In this document: one piece after another, positions 10,795-21,317 of the stretch | Position numbering within the stretch: the stretch's first letter is position 1 | How the letters are laid out: the number at the start of each line of letters is the position of its first letter | Source of the DNA: Firmicutes bacterium UBA1422 | GTDB taxonomy: Bacteria; Bacillota; Clostridia; Peptostreptococcales; Anaerovoracaceae | Length of the DNA stretch: 64,000 bases | Assembly: GCA_002304835.1 (NCBI GenBank) | Contig: DBPK01000016.1 | Span: forward strand, 33,005-97,004 | Direction of reading: 5' to 3' | The notes under the pieces: model-generated | Databases searched by the model: none | What the model was told of the DNA's origin: nothing | Seen by the model: the letters and a program-made list of their open reading frames with translations, nothing else | Program-made: the position numbers and the translations under genes

Positions 10795-11616
10795 ATGAAA
10801 TTTTCGGAAAAATGGGGACAGGACGTGGAAGAAGCGACACAGCTTGCCCTAAAGGATTTGAAAGCCACCATAGATGAAGTTGAAGTAACGGTAATAGAAG
10901 AGCCGTCAAAGGGATTTCTGGGTCTTGGCTCAAAACTGGCAAAGGTCAGAGTCGAGCTGAAATCAGAAAAAGACAAAGAAAAAGACGAGAAAGAAGACCG
11001 GAAAGAAGTAAAGGAAGAACCTAAAAAACCGGCTAAAGCAAAAGAAAAGACAACAGAAAAAGAAGCCACTTCAGGAAAATCGGCAGAGGAAGAACCTTTA
11101 GTAAAAACCATCGAAGAAAAGCCGGCAAAAAGAAGATCAACGGCTGCCATAAGACCTGACGACCTGGAAGAACTTATCCAACATGAGGCTCTTGATTTTT
11201 TAAGGCAGACCTGTGAAAAAATGGGACTGACTCTTGAAATAACCGCCAAGAAAAACGAAGAATGTATATATTTTGATATAGAAGGAAAAGATGCGGGAAC
11301 CATCATAGGCAAAAGAGGCCAGACTTTGGATGCCATGCAGTATCTGACCAGTCTCGTTGTAAACAAAGAAAAAGAAAAATACATAAGAGTAGTTTTGGAC
11401 GCAGAAAACTACAGGTCAAAAAGAGAAAAGACTCTTGAACAACTGGCAGACCGTCTTGCAAGAAAAGTAGTAAAAACCAGGAGATCCGTAAGACTTGAGC
11501 CAATGAATCCCTACGAAAGAATGGTAATACACGCAACTCTTCAGAATGACCCAAAGGTCAAAACCAGAAGTGAAGGTGAAGAACCATACAGAAGGGTTAT
11601 AATCGAGCTCAAATAG
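10795..11616 (+). CDS. khpB: RNA-binding protein KhpB/Jag
   Basis: KhpB (Jag, EloR) is an RNA-binding protein affecting cell elongation and sRNA biology in Gram-positives. The 273 residues have the Jag-N domain at 1-50 (SKGFLGLGSK is diagnostic), a Lys/Glu-rich low-complexity linker about 55-115, a KH domain with IIGKRGQTLDAMQYL, and an R3H domain near the end (RRSVRLEPMNPYERMVIH). The ATG at 10795 follows GGGAGGAAAG; a longer in-frame extension overlaps yidC. A strong terminator follows. Confidence 0.93.
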   Translation: MKFSEKWGQDVEEATQLALKDLKATIDEVEVTVIEEPSKGFLGLGSKLAKVRVELKSEKDKEKDEKEDRKEVKEEPKKPAKAKEKTTEKEATSGKSAEEEPLVKTIEEKPAKRRSTAAIRPDDLEELIQHEALDFLRQTCEKMGLTLEITAKKNEECIYFDIEGKDAGTIIGKRGQTLDAMQYLTSLVVNKEKEKYIRVVLDAENYRSKREKTLEQLADRLARKVVKTRRSVRLEPMNPYERMVIHATLQNDPKVKTRSEGEEPYRRVIIELK

Positions 11617-11625
11617 AAAAACCGT

Positions 11626-11656
11626 AATGGCCCGTGGTATCCACGGGCCATTTTTT
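11626..11656 (+). terminator. Rho-independent terminator after khpB
   Basis: A perfect 12-bp stem, AATGGCCCGTGG against CCACGGGCCATT with a TAT loop, runs into six T residues. It ends the rpmH-khpB operon just 13 bp before mnmE. Confidence 0.9.
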
Positions 11657-11668
11657 AAAAGGAGAACA

Positions 11669-13078
11669 ATGAAGGACACCATTGTAGCCGTTTCCACAGC
11701 CTATGGGGAGGGCGGTATAGGAATAGTAAGAATAAGCGGTGATGCAGCGGAACAGATACTTACCGATATATTTGTTCCCGCTTTTGATGTCCCCGGAAAA
11801 GAGGGGCACAAGACCCAAAGACAAATTACAGTCGGAGAAAACAGAAAACTGATTTACGGAACTGTAACAGATCCAAAAACCGGAGAAAAAATAGATGAGG
11901 CACTGGCGGTTTTCATGAAGGGACCTGCCACATATACAAGGGAAGATATAGTGGAAATAAATTGTCACGGAAGTGTTATTTCCCTTCGAAAAACCCTGGC
12001 GCTGGTATTATCCATGGGCGCAAGACCTGCCGAAAACGGAGAGTTTACCAAAAGAGCGTTTATAAACGGCAGGCTGGATCTTTCCCAGGCAGAGGCAGTG
12101 ATAGATATTATAAAGGCAAAGACCGACAAGGGTTTTGGCATTGCCATGGATCAGCTTTCGGGAAAGTACTCCAAAGAAATATCGGATATAAGAAACAGAA
12201 TCAAAGACATTCTTGTACAGATAGCGGTCAACATTGATTATCCCGATGAAGACATAGAAAAAATAATGTACGAGGACCTTAAAAAAAGCGTATCGCAAAT
12301 AGGCGATATGATAGGAATTCTAATAGATTCAGCGAATACAGGAAGAATAATAAAGGAAGGACTTGATGTTGTCATAGTGGGAAGGCCCAACGTGGGAAAG
12401 TCCTCCCTTCTGAATGCTTTGCTTAGAGAATCAAGAGCCATAGTCACCGAGATACCCGGGACAACAAGAGACACCATCGAAGAAACCATAAGCCTTAAGG
12501 GCATACCGGTAAAGATAACAGACACAGCAGGGATCCACTATACCGATGACCACATTGAAAGGATCGGAATAAAAAAAAGCAAGAGTGCTTCTGAAAAAGC
12601 GGATCTTATTATTTTCATGCTGGATGCCAGTCAAAGACTTACAGATGAAGACAGAGAGATAATGGGAGCTATCATTGGGAAAAAAACCATTGTACTGATA
12701 AATAAAACCGATCTTGAGAAAAAGCTGGAGACGGATGAGATAAAAAAAACCCTTTCAAGCTGCCGGCTGATAGAGACCTCCTTATTGTCCGGCGAAGGCC
12801 TTTCCGAGATAGAAGAGGAAATTGAAAAACTTGTTTACGGAGGACATGTAAAGCAGCAAAACAGCTTACTGGTAACCAATGCAAGACATGAAACGCTGCT
12901 GAAAGAGGCTGCAAGGGCCCTTCTTGATGCAGAAAAAATGATATCGAACGGCGGGGCCTTGGAGTTTATAGAGGTGGATATAAAAAGAAGTTATGATTTT
13001 TTGGGTGAGATAACGGGAGAAACGGTTTCAGACGATATAATAGAGGAAGTTTTCTCCAGATTCTGCCTTGGTAAGTAA
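11669..13078 (+). CDS. mnmE: tRNA uridine-5-carboxymethylaminomethyl(34) synthesis GTPase MnmE
   Basis: MnmE works with MnmG to modify U34 of tRNAs reading two-codon boxes. The 469 residues show the N-terminal folate-binding domain ([21 protein letters not shown]), a central G domain with P-loop GRPNVGKSS, switch [17 protein letters not shown] and NKTD, and the invariant C-terminal FCLGK. The ATG at 11669 follows AAAAGGAGAAC. mnmG follows after a single base, so the two are co-transcribed. Confidence 0.97.
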   Translation: MKDTIVAVSTAYGEGGIGIVRISGDAAEQILTDIFVPAFDVPGKEGHKTQRQITVGENRKLIYGTVTDPKTGEKIDEALAVFMKGPATYTREDIVEINCHGSVISLRKTLALVLSMGARPAENGEFTKRAFINGRLDLSQAEAVIDIIKAKTDKGFGIAMDQLSGKYSKEISDIRNRIKDILVQIAVNIDYPDEDIEKIMYEDLKKSVSQIGDMIGILIDSANTGRIIKEGLDVVIVGRPNVGKSSLLNALLRESRAIVTEIPGTTRDTIEETISLKGIPVKITDTAGIHYTDDHIERIGIKKSKSASEKADLIIFMLDASQRLTDEDREIMGAIIGKKTIVLINKTDLEKKLETDEIKKTLSSCRLIETSLLSGEGLSEIEEEIEKLVYGGHVKQQNSLLVTNARHETLLKEAARALLDAEKMISNGGALEFIEVDIKRSYDFLGEITGETVSDDIIEEVFSRFCLGK

Positions 13079-13079
13079 G

Positions 13080-14969
13080 ATGAAAAGTTGTTCTATGGAT
13101 GAATATGATGTAATTGTGGTCGGAGCCGGTCATGCGGGATGCGAGGCGGCTCTTGCTTCTGCGCGTCTTGGCAAAAAAACTCTGCTACTGGCAATAAATC
13201 TGGAATCAGTGGCCATGATGCCCTGTAACCCTTCCATCGGAGGAACCGGAAAGGGTCATCTGGTCAGAGAAATAGATGCCCTTGGCGGAGAGATGGGCAT
13301 CAATATCGATAAGACCTTTATACAGAGCAAAATGCTCAATACTGCCAAAGGTTCCGCTGTACATTCCTTAAGAGCTCAGGCCGACAAGCAGCTTTACCAT
13401 CAGGAAATGAAGAAAACCGCAGAAAACCAGGAAAACCTTGATCTGAAACAGGAGGAAGCAACGGATATAATCATAAACGAAGGAAAGGTCCAGGGGGTTA
13501 TAACAAAAACCCTGATGGAATATAAATGCAGGGCGGTGATCCTGGCCACAGGCACATTCTTAAGGGGAAGGATATTTATTGGCAGCACTTCCTATGACAG
13601 CGGCCCCAACGGTCTTTCCGCATCAATAATGCTGGCGGATAATTTAAAAAAACATGGTATACCTCTGCGAAGATTCAAGACCGGGACACCGGCAAGAGCA
13701 TTGGGTTCGTCCGTCGATAAAAGTAAGATGAAAGAACAGAAAGGGGACGATACGATCACACCCTTTTCTTTTATGAATGATAATATTGAAAAGGAACAGG
13801 TTTCATGCTGGCTTACATATACCAATGAGAAAACCCACGATGTAATAAGGGAAAACCTTGAAAAATCAGCACTTTACGGCGGATACATAGAAGGTATCGG
13901 ACCCAGATACTGTCCTTCTATCGAAGATAAAGTAAACAGGTTTTCAGACAAAAAGAGACATCAGCTTTTTGTGGAGCCCGAAGGAACAAACACCGATGAA
14001 GTTTATCTGCAGGGCATGGCCACCAGCCTTCCAAAGGACATACAGGAGGCTTTTTATAAAACCATCGCAGGCCTTGAAAAACTAAAGATCGTAAGGCCCG
14101 GGTATGCCATTGAATATGACTGTATCGATCCCCAGGAACTTAAAATGAGCCTGGAAAACCGCAGCATAGAAAATCTGTTTTGCGCAGGACAACTCAACGG
14201 CAGTTCCGGATATGAAGAAGCGGCGGCCCAGGGAATAATGGCGGGAATAAATGCAGTTTTGAAGATCGACGGTAAAGAACCTTTTATTCTTGACAGAAGT
14301 GAAGCATATATAGGAGTGCTGATCGATGACCTTGTAACAAAAGGAACCTCTGAACCTTACAGGATAATGACCTCGCGGGCGGAATACCGGCTTGTTTTAA
14401 GACAGGATAATGCAGATATAAGACTTACGGAAAAATCCTACAGACTTGGACTGGCATCGCAAGAAAGGTACGAAAGAGTCCTTCGAAAAAAGGAAATCAT
14501 TGAAAAAGAAGAAAGAAGACTTGAAATTACAAGAATAGATCAGGAAACAGCAAATGCTTTCCTGAATAAAACAGGAGGCTCCGGTGTAAAAAACAGCATT
14601 ACCCTTTCAGAGCTTCTAAAAAGACCGGAAGTTTCATATGAGCAGTTAAAAGAGATAGACCAAGAAAGACCGGAGATGAAAAAGCATGAGGCAGAAGAAC
14701 TTCAGGTCAGGATAAAGTATAAAGGATATATAGAAAAACAACTGGCACAGATCCAGCGCTTCAAAAAAACTGAAGATAGAAAACTTGATGAAAACATGAA
14801 TTACCGCGAGATCCAGGGCATCAGGGAGGAAGCAAAACAAAAGCTGGAAGCCTTAAAACCCCTTTCTCTGGGACAGGCATCAAGAATATCAGGAGTTTCC
14901 CCTGCTGACATAAACGTTATAATGATATGGCTCGAAAAGAAAAGAAGAGAGGAGCAAAGAAAGCAGTAA
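13080..14969 (+). CDS. mnmG: tRNA uridine-5-carboxymethylaminomethyl(34) synthesis enzyme MnmG
   Basis: The FAD-dependent partner of MnmE. The N-terminal dinucleotide fold [23 protein letters not shown], the motif [26 protein letters not shown] and the C-terminal [23 protein letters not shown] are all present in about 629 residues. The ATG at 13080, one base after the mnmE stop, is chosen, but no good ribosome-binding site precedes it; the next ATG at 13095 is possible. Translational coupling to mnmE would explain the weak site. Confidence 0.96.
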   Translation: MKSCSMDEYDVIVVGAGHAGCEAALASARLGKKTLLLAINLESVAMMPCNPSIGGTGKGHLVREIDALGGEMGINIDKTFIQSKMLNTAKGSAVHSLRAQADKQLYHQEMKKTAENQENLDLKQEEATDIIINEGKVQGVITKTLMEYKCRAVILATGTFLRGRIFIGSTSYDSGPNGLSASIMLADNLKKHGIPLRRFKTGTPARALGSSVDKSKMKEQKGDDTITPFSFMNDNIEKEQVSCWLTYTNEKTHDVIRENLEKSALYGGYIEGIGPRYCPSIEDKVNRFSDKKRHQLFVEPEGTNTDEVYLQGMATSLPKDIQEAFYKTIAGLEKLKIVRPGYAIEYDCIDPQELKMSLENRSIENLFCAGQLNGSSGYEEAAAQGIMAGINAVLKIDGKEPFILDRSEAYIGVLIDDLVTKGTSEPYRIMTSRAEYRLVLRQDNADIRLTEKSYRLGLASQERYERVLRKKEIIEKEERRLEITRIDQETANAFLNKTGGSGVKNSITLSELLKRPEVSYEQLKEIDQERPEMKKHEAEELQVRIKYKGYIEKQLAQIQRFKKTEDRKLDENMNYREIQGIREEAKQKLEALKPLSLGQASRISGVSPADINVIMIWLEKKRREEQRKQ

Positions 14970-15037
14970 AGCCGTATGATACATTAAATCCGTATGAAAT
15001 AAGAAAACCATAAAAAATATGAAAATAAGGAACCTAA

Positions 15038-15754
15038 ATGAAAAAAATAGAAACACTGCTAAAAAACTATGAAATAAAAGAAAATGTAATCAAAATTGCC
15101 GTTCCTGCCATGGAAGAGTATATGAACAGCATACTTGAGTGGAATAAAAAGGTAAATCTTACAGCAATAACCAACAGAGAAGAGTTTATTGACAAACATC
15201 TGGCAGATTCCCTCATGTGTGCAGGCTCAAAAGAGATCAGGAACGCAAAAACGATTATTGATGTAGGAACAGGTGCCGGATTTCCGGGTATACCTCTGGC
15301 GTTGGTTTTTCCTGAAAAAAGTTTTTTACTTCTGGATTCTCAAAACAAAAAAATCGGAATTGTAAAAGAAGCGGCAGAAAAAGCAGAGATCAGAAACGCC
15401 ATATTCATACACGGACGTGCGGAGGATCTGGCCCGAGAAAAAGACTACAGGGAGAAGTTCGACCTTTGTTTATCAAGGGCAGTTGCTCCAATGGCGGTAC
15501 TTCTGGAATACTGTCTTCCGTTTGTCAGGAAAGGCGGGGATTTTTTGGCTTATAAAGGTGCAAAATGGCTGCAGGAGATGGATGCCGCTGAAAATGCCCT
15601 GGATATATTGGGCGGTAAAAAAACAAGGATCGATAAAGACGGCTGCCAGAAAGAGGGAACAGAGCATGTAGTTATATATATTCACAAAGAAAAGGAAACA
15701 CCCGAAAAATATCCCCGAAAGGCTGGAAAGCCTTCCAAATATCCCCTTTTATAA
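15038..15754 (+). CDS. rsmG: 16S rRNA (guanine(527)-N(7))-methyltransferase RsmG
   Basis: RsmG methylates G527 of 16S rRNA with S-adenosylmethionine. The 238-residue protein has MEEYMNSILEWNKKVNLTAI, the SAM-binding loop IIDVGTGAGFPGIPLALVFP and LLDSQNKK, and LCLSRAVAPM, all typical. The ATG follows AAGGAACCTAA. It sits between mnmG and parA in the conserved origin order. The C-terminal extension rich in Lys and Pro runs to within a few bases of the parS site. Confidence 0.95.
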   Translation: MKKIETLLKNYEIKENVIKIAVPAMEEYMNSILEWNKKVNLTAITNREEFIDKHLADSLMCAGSKEIRNAKTIIDVGTGAGFPGIPLALVFPEKSFLLLDSQNKKIGIVKEAAEKAEIRNAIFIHGRAEDLAREKDYREKFDLCLSRAVAPMAVLLEYCLPFVRKGGDFLAYKGAKWLQEMDAAENALDILGGKKTRIDKDGCQKEGTEHVVIYIHKEKETPEKYPRKAGKPSKYPLL

Positions 15755-15757
15755 AAA

Positions 15758-15773
15758 TGTTTCACGTGAAACA
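15758..15773. promoter_or_regulatory. parS site (perfect palindrome)
   Basis: TGTTTCACGTGAAACA is a perfect 16-bp match to the bacterial parS consensus bound by ParB/Spo0J. It lies between rsmG and parA, next to its own binding protein's gene. Confidence 0.95.
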
Positions 15774-15849
15774 TTTTTTTATTGTGGCATATTTTTAAAG
15801 TATAAGGTATAATCAAAGGGCACTTAGCACAAAGAAAGGAGGCGAGGAA

Positions 15850-16626
15850 TTGGGTAAAGCGATAGCTATTTTTAATCAGAAAGGTGGTGTTGGCAAAACC
15901 ACAACCAATATAAATCTTGCCGCAAGTCTTGCACAAAAAGGAAAAAAGGTACTCGTAATAGATATAGATCCCCAGGGAAACACGACCAGCGGACTGGGGA
16001 TATCCAAAAAAGACCTTGAAATTTCAACATATGAATTGCTTACAGATGATGATGCGGATGCAAAAGATGCCATCATGCACACATCTACAGAAAAGATGGA
16101 TATAATCCCGGCTAATGCACAGTTGGCCGGAGCAGAAGTGGAACTTGTACAGCTGAAAGCCAGAGAAAAAAAGCTGAAGCAGGCCATCGAAGGGATAAAA
16201 GATTCATATGACTATATTTTTGTAGACTGTCCCCCTTCCCTTGGGCTGTTGACCATCAACTCTCTTACGGCGGTTGATTCCGTGCTGGTTCCCATACAAT
16301 GTGAGTTTTATGCCCTTGAGGGCGTCAGCCAGCTGATGAGCACCATTGAAATAGTAAGAAAGAATCTTAATCCGGACCTTCAAATACAGGGGGTTATCCT
16401 TAGTATGTTCGACGGAAGGACAAATCTCTCCATACAGGTGGTGGAGGAAGTCAAAAAGTATTTCAAAGAAAAGGTTTACACAACGGTCATACCAAGAAAT
16501 GTGAGACTGGCAGAAGCCCCCAGTTACGGCATGACCATCGCCGAGTATGACCCCGGATCCAAGGGAGCAGAAGCGTACAGGGAATTTGCGGAAGAATTCC
16601 TGGAGATGGAGGAAAGCAATGGCTAA
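15850..16626 (+). CDS. parA: Chromosome partitioning ATPase ParA (Soj)
   Basis: A 258-residue deviant Walker-type ATPase: FNQKGGVGKTTT near residues 8-19, IDIDPQGNTTSGLG, and VDCPPSLGLLTINSL. ParA acts with ParB on origin segregation and, in Bacillus, on DnaA activity. Translation starts at a TTG preceded by AAAGGAGGCGAGG, an unusually strong site that settles the start. A TATAAT-like box at 15808-15813 may be its -10. It overlaps parB by 8 bp. Confidence 0.96.
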   Translation: MGKAIAIFNQKGGVGKTTTNINLAASLAQKGKKVLVIDIDPQGNTTSGLGISKKDLEISTYELLTDDDADAKDAIMHTSTEKMDIIPANAQLAGAEVELVQLKAREKKLKQAIEGIKDSYDYIFVDCPPSLGLLTINSLTAVDSVLVPIQCEFYALEGVSQLMSTIEIVRKNLNPDLQIQGVILSMFDGRTNLSIQVVEEVKKYFKEKVYTTVIPRNVRLAEAPSYGMTIAEYDPGSKGAEAYREFAEEFLEMEESNG

Positions 16627-17494
16627 ACCAAAGAACAAAGGACTGGGGCGCGGCCTTGAGGCATTGATGGGAGAGGCAGCCATAGGGATCCGGGAAAAAG
16701 ACGGAAAAGGAAGCGGAATAGAATATATAGACATAAATAACATAAAACCCAACAGAAATCAGCCAAGAAAAGTTTTCAGCGAAGAAAAAATAATAGAACT
16801 GGCGGATTCCATAAAAGAGCACGGAGTCATACAGCCCCTTATTGTAAGAGCCGCCGCTTCAGGATATGAACTGGTGGCAGGAGAAAGAAGATGGCGCGCA
16901 GCAAGGACCGCAGGACTTAAAGAAGTGCCATGTATACTAAGAGAGCTGACAGAAGAGGAAAACATGTTGCTGGCCGTTGTGGAAAACATGCAGCGGGAAG
17001 ATCTTAATCCCATAGAAGAAGCCGAAGGACTGGGAAACATGATCGAAGCTTTCGGACTTACACAGGAACAGATATCAAAAAGTGTGGGAAAAAGCAGGCC
17101 GTATATAACAAATGCGCTGCGTTTACTAAAATTACCGGACGAAATAAAAGAAATGATAAGCAACGGAAAGATATCCCAGGGACATGGAAGGGTGCTGCTT
17201 ACGGTGTCAGACAGGAAGAAACAGGTTGATCTGGCTGACAGAATAGTAAAAGAGGACCTTTCTGTGCGGGTCACCGAAGCTCTGGCGGAAGGGAAAAAAG
17301 AGCAGGACAAAAAACCAAAAACCAGAAAAATGACAAAAAATCCCGATGTTCTGCAAATCGAAAGAGAGCTAAAGGATGCGCTGGGGACAAAAGTCAGCAT
17401 AAATATGACGGGCAAAAAAGGAAGAATAGAAATAGAATATTACAGCAAGGAAGAACTGGAAAGATTAATAGATCTTCTCAAACAAAAGAAATAA
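16619..17494 (+). CDS. parB: Chromosome partitioning protein ParB (Spo0J)
   Basis: ParB binds parS and slides as a CTP-dependent clamp. The 291 residues include KNKGLGRGLEALMGE at the N-terminus, the ParB/Srx domain with PNRNQPRKVF, the CTP-binding GERRWRAARTAG, the helix-turn-helix LTQEQISKSVGKSRPYITNALRLLKLP, and a C-terminal dimerisation segment. The ATG overlaps the parA end. Two parS-like sites flank the operon. A single ParB is seen in this interval, without a separate Noc. Confidence 0.95.
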   Translation: MAKPKNKGLGRGLEALMGEAAIGIREKDGKGSGIEYIDINNIKPNRNQPRKVFSEEKIIELADSIKEHGVIQPLIVRAAASGYELVAGERRWRAARTAGLKEVPCILRELTEEENMLLAVVENMQREDLNPIEEAEGLGNMIEAFGLTQEQISKSVGKSRPYITNALRLLKLPDEIKEMISNGKISQGHGRVLLTVSDRKKQVDLADRIVKEDLSVRVTEALAEGKKEQDKKPKTRKMTKNPDVLQIERELKDALGTKVSINMTGKKGRIEIEYYSKEELERLIDLLKQKK

Positions 17495-17497
17495 AAA

Positions 17498-17513
17498 TGT
17501 TTCACGGGAAACA
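17498..17513. promoter_or_regulatory. parS-like site with one central mismatch
   Basis: TGTTTCACGGGAAACA differs from the upstream parS only by G for T in the central CACGTG. It lies three bases after the parB stop. Centre changes usually weaken ParB binding. Confidence 0.7.
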
Positions 17514-17527
17514 TATACCTGAAAAAG

Positions 17528-17551
17528 TGGCCGATCCGAGAAGATCGGCCA
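17528..17551 (+). terminator. Probable terminator hairpin after parB
   Basis: A 9-bp stem TGGCCGATC/GATCGGCCA with loop CGAGAA follows parB. The downstream T-tract is short (ATTTG), so termination may be weak. Confidence 0.55.
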
Positions 17552-17626
17552 TTTGCGTTAATAAATATACACAATATAACTGTATCACAACAAAGAGATA
17601 AAGCGCTGATAAATTTCAAAAAACTA

Positions 17627-17655
17627 TGGAAAAAATATGTATGTTTAAGTATAAT
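17627..17655 (+). promoter_or_regulatory. Possible promoter of the hut operon
   Basis: TGGAAA (17627-17632) and a perfect TATAAT (17650-17655) are 17 bp apart, 73 bp before hutH. The -35 box is only a four-of-six match. Confidence 0.4.
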
Positions 17656-17728
17656 CAAGAAAAAGGCTACCAGAAGCAAATGTATATTTATACATATAAA
17701 TAAATATTTATAGAACGGAGACAAAAAG

Positions 17729-19255
17729 ATGCCAATACTTATCAATGGAAAAAACCTTACAGTTGAGGAAGTTATCCGGGTCGCCCGCCGGGGAGAAGAA
17801 GTCCGGATCTGCGAAGAATCAAAAATAGCAGTTAAGAAAGCACGGGACTATGTTGACAGGAAGCTTTCTGAGGGAGCGATAATCTACGGTCTTACTACGG
17901 GCTTCGGAAAATTTTCCGATACATTTATTTCATGTGAAGAAACGGCAGATCTCCAAAGAAATCTTATAATAAGCCATACATGTGCACTGGGACAGCCTCT
18001 GCCAAAAGAAACGGTAAGGGCAGCCATGCTTCTCAGATGCAACGCTCTTTCCAGAGGCAACTCGGGGATCCGTCCCCAAACCCTTTACACTTTGGTAGAA
18101 ATGCTCAATAAAGGAGTTCATCCTCAGATACCGGAAAAGGGTTCTTTGGGGGCATCGGGAGATCTGGCTCCTCTTTCTCATATGGTCCTTACAATGATAG
18201 GAGAAGGGGAAGCGGAATATAAAGGGGAAATAATGCCCGGTAAAAAAGCCATGGAAAAAGCGGGCATCCCCATAATCAGACTGGAGGCAAAGGAAGGGCT
18301 TGCCCTTATAAACGGAACACAGATAATGACAGCCATCGGCGTCAATGTTTTGTGGGATGCCATGAACCTGCTGAAGGTTTCCGATATCGCCGCAGCGATG
18401 ACAGGAGAGGCATTGAATGCTGTAAAAAAGGCATACGATCATAAAGTACATGATCTAAGAGGACATAAAGGGCAAAAGGATTCTGCAGAAAACCTGCTCA
18501 GGCTTCTTGAGGGAAGCGATAACGCTCATGAACTGAACAAAAATAAAGTTCAGGATCCCTACTCTTTGAGATGTGTGCCCCAGGTGCACGGAGCATCAAG
18601 AGATGCTGTCGGGTATGTTTATGAAGCCGTAAGCAGAGAAATAAATGCGGTAACAGACAATCCGCTGATTTTCCCCGAAGAGGACGAAGTTATTTCGGGA
18701 GGGAATTTTCATGGACAACCCATGGCTCTGGCATTTGACTTTCTGAAAAATGCCGTGGCAGAGCTGGCGGACATATCCGAAAGAAGAAGCGAAAGACTGA
18801 TAAATCCACAGCTTTCCGAAGGATTGGAGCCGTTCCTGACAAAACACGGAGGAGTATGTTCCGGGTTCATGATAGCCCAGTATGCGGCAGCATCCATGGT
18901 TTCAGAAAACAAAATATACGCACATCCGGCATCGGTGGACTCGATCCCCTCGTCCGGAAACCAGGAAGATCATGTTTCTATGGGGACCACGGCAGCAAGG
19001 ACAGCCGCAATGATCCTTGACAATTCCCAAAAAGTTCTTGGGATAGAACTTTTTGCAGCATCTCAGGGAATATGGCTCAGAGGAGAGAAGGGCCTTTCAG
19101 AAGCAACGAAGGCCGCATATGATTTTATCCGCAAAACAGTAAAGCCCGTAGATCAGGATATAATAATGCATTACGAAATAAAAAAATTCGACGAAATGAT
19201 AAAAACCAATGAAATAGTTGAAGCAGTGGAAAAAATAACAGGCCCCCTGAAGTAG
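17729..19255 (+). CDS. hutH: Histidine ammonia-lyase
   Basis: Converts L-histidine to trans-urocanate and ammonia, the first step of histidine degradation. The 508-residue protein has the active-site triad Ala142-Ser143-Gly144 (SLGASGDLAPLSHM), which cyclises to the MIO cofactor, plus YGLTTGFG and GNFHGQPMALA. It opens a five-gene hut cluster and is followed by hutU after 16 bp with a GGAAAGGAGG site between them. Confidence 0.97.
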   Translation: MPILINGKNLTVEEVIRVARRGEEVRICEESKIAVKKARDYVDRKLSEGAIIYGLTTGFGKFSDTFISCEETADLQRNLIISHTCALGQPLPKETVRAAMLLRCNALSRGNSGIRPQTLYTLVEMLNKGVHPQIPEKGSLGASGDLAPLSHMVLTMIGEGEAEYKGEIMPGKKAMEKAGIPIIRLEAKEGLALINGTQIMTAIGVNVLWDAMNLLKVSDIAAAMTGEALNAVKKAYDHKVHDLRGHKGQKDSAENLLRLLEGSDNAHELNKNKVQDPYSLRCVPQVHGASRDAVGYVYEAVSREINAVTDNPLIFPEEDEVISGGNFHGQPMALAFDFLKNAVAELADISERRSERLINPQLSEGLEPFLTKHGGVCSGFMIAQYAAASMVSENKIYAHPASVDSIPSSGNQEDHVSMGTTAARTAAMILDNSQKVLGIELFAASQGIWLRGEKGLSEATKAAYDFIRKTVKPVDQDIIMHYEIKKFDEMIKTNEIVEAVEKITGPLK

Positions 19256-19271
19256 GAAAGGAGGAACATAT

Positions 19272-21296
19272 ATGCTTACAAACGGAAAAATCGCAGAAGC
19301 GATGACAATAAAACTTGACCGCGAACTTCCCGAGTATCCCAAGTTCGTTGAAGGAAAAAGAAGAGCCCCGGACAGGGGATTCAGACTTACAAAGGAGCAG
19401 ACGAAGACAGCCCTCAAAAATGCTCTTCGTTATGTTCCCGAGGAATTCCATGAAGTCCTGGCACCGGAATTCATGGAAGAACTGAAAACATATGGAAGAA
19501 TATATGCTTACCGCTACAGGCCAAAGGGCAGGATATACGGAAAGCCCATCGAAGAATACAAAGGAAAATGTCTTGAAGGAAAAGCTTTTCAGGTAATGAT
19601 CGATAACAACCTGGATTTTGAAGTTGCCCTTTATCCTTATGAACTGGTCACCTACGGGGAAACCGGGCAGCCCTGCCAGAACTGGCTGCAGTACAGACTC
19701 ATAAAAAAATATCTTGAAGAGCTCACCAGGGAGCAGACCCTTGTAATAGAATCGGGACACCCTCTTGGATTGTTTCCCTCAAAGCCCCAGGCGCCCAGAG
19801 TGATCATAACAAATTCCATGATGATAGGCATTTTCGATAACATTGACGACTGGGAGATCGCTGAAGAAATGGGAGTTGCCAATTACGGTCAAATGACAGC
19901 CGGCGGCTGGATGTACATTGGACCCCAGGGAATAGTTCACGGCACTTTCAATACGATCCTGAATGCGGGAAGAAAATATCTGGCAGTCCCCGAGCAGGGA
20001 GATCTGACCGGACATACTTTTGTGTCCTCAGGACTGGGAGGAATGAGCGGAGCACAGCCAAAGGCCGCAACAATAGCCGGGGCTGTGGGGATCTTCGCCG
20101 AAGTGGACAGATCCAGGATAGAAACAAGACATGAGCAGGGCTGGGTAGATGTGATGCTTTCCGATCTCGACCGGGTGTTTGCTCTGGCGAAAGAAAGTGT
20201 ACAGAAAAAAGAAAGTATCTCCATCGCCTACTGGGGCAATATAGTGGATCTCCTTGAGGCTGCCATCGCAAAGGATTTCAAGATCGATCTTCTGAGCGAT
20301 CAGACATCATGTCATAATGCATATAATGGAGGCTACTGTCCTGTGGGACTTACTTTCCAGAAAAGAACGGAAATGCTCCACAAGGATAGAAAGATGTTCT
20401 GTGAAATGGTGGACGCTTCCCTGCGCAGACATTTTGAAGCAATAAAAGCACTTACAAAAAACGGAACATATTTCTTTGACTACGGCAATTCATTTATGAA
20501 AGCCATGTATGATTCCGGGATAAAGGAAATATCAAAAAATGGACGTGATGAAAAAGACGGATTCATATGGCCTTCATATGTTGAAGATATAATGGGCCCT
20601 CTCCTTTTCGATTACGGATACGGTCCCTTCAGATGGGTATGCCTTTCCGGAAAGCCCGAAGATCTGGATGCCACAGACAAGGCGGCAATGGACTGCATAG
20701 ATCCCGAAAGACGATTCCAGGACAGGGACAACTGGGTATGGATAAGGGATGCCAAAAAAAACAAGATGGTGGTAGGCACCCAGGCCAGGATACTTTATCA
20801 GGATGCGGAGGGCAGAACGAATATCGCTCTTAGATTCAATGAAATGATAAGAGAAGGAAAAGTCGGTCCGGTGATGATCGGAAGAGATCATCATGATGTA
20901 AGCGGCACAGACTCCCCCTTCAGAGAAACAGCAAATATAAAAGATGGAAGCAATGTCATGGCTGATATGGCCGTACAGTGCTTTGCCGGGAATGCAGCAA
21001 GGGGAATGAGTCTTTGCGCTCTTCATAACGGTGGCGGAGTGGGTATCGGAAAAGCCATAAACGGCGGCTTCGGTATGCTGCTTGACGGCAGTGAAAGAGT
21101 GGATGAAATACTAAGGTCTGCAATGATGTGGGATGTCATGGGAGGCGTAGCCAGAAGAAACTGGGCCCGCAATGAAAATGCCCTTGAAACATCAGCAGCA
21201 TACAATGAAAAACAAAAAGGCAAAGCCCATATAACACTGCCATATTTGCCGGACGAGGAATTGATAGAAAAAACTGTCGAAAAGTATGTAAAGTAG
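19272..21296 (+). CDS. hutU: Urocanate hydratase, long form
   Basis: Converts urocanate to 4-imidazolone-5-propanoate using tightly bound NAD. Recognisable blocks are YGETGQPCQNWLQY, ESGHPLGLFPSKPQAPRVIITN, YGQMTAGGWMYIGPQGIVHGT, GLGGMSGAQPKAA and HNGGGVGIGKAINGGFGM. At 674 residues it is about 115 longer than the Bacillus/Pseudomonas enzyme (about 555); this extended type is known in Clostridia and Fusobacteria. It lies between hutH and hutI in the operon. Confidence 0.95.
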   Translation: MLTNGKIAEAMTIKLDRELPEYPKFVEGKRRAPDRGFRLTKEQTKTALKNALRYVPEEFHEVLAPEFMEELKTYGRIYAYRYRPKGRIYGKPIEEYKGKCLEGKAFQVMIDNNLDFEVALYPYELVTYGETGQPCQNWLQYRLIKKYLEELTREQTLVIESGHPLGLFPSKPQAPRVIITNSMMIGIFDNIDDWEIAEEMGVANYGQMTAGGWMYIGPQGIVHGTFNTILNAGRKYLAVPEQGDLTGHTFVSSGLGGMSGAQPKAATIAGAVGIFAEVDRSRIETRHEQGWVDVMLSDLDRVFALAKESVQKKESISIAYWGNIVDLLEAAIAKDFKIDLLSDQTSCHNAYNGGYCPVGLTFQKRTEMLHKDRKMFCEMVDASLRRHFEAIKALTKNGTYFFDYGNSFMKAMYDSGIKEISKNGRDEKDGFIWPSYVEDIMGPLLFDYGYGPFRWVCLSGKPEDLDATDKAAMDCIDPERRFQDRDNWVWIRDAKKNKMVVGTQARILYQDAEGRTNIALRFNEMIREGKVGPVMIGRDHHDVSGTDSPFRETANIKDGSNVMADMAVQCFAGNAARGMSLCALHNGGGVGIGKAINGGFGMLLDGSERVDEILRSAMMWDVMGGVARRNWARNENALETSAAYNEKQKGKAHITLPYLPDEELIEKTVEKYVK

Positions 21297-21317
21297 ATTA
21301 TTTTCCAGGAGAAGAAA

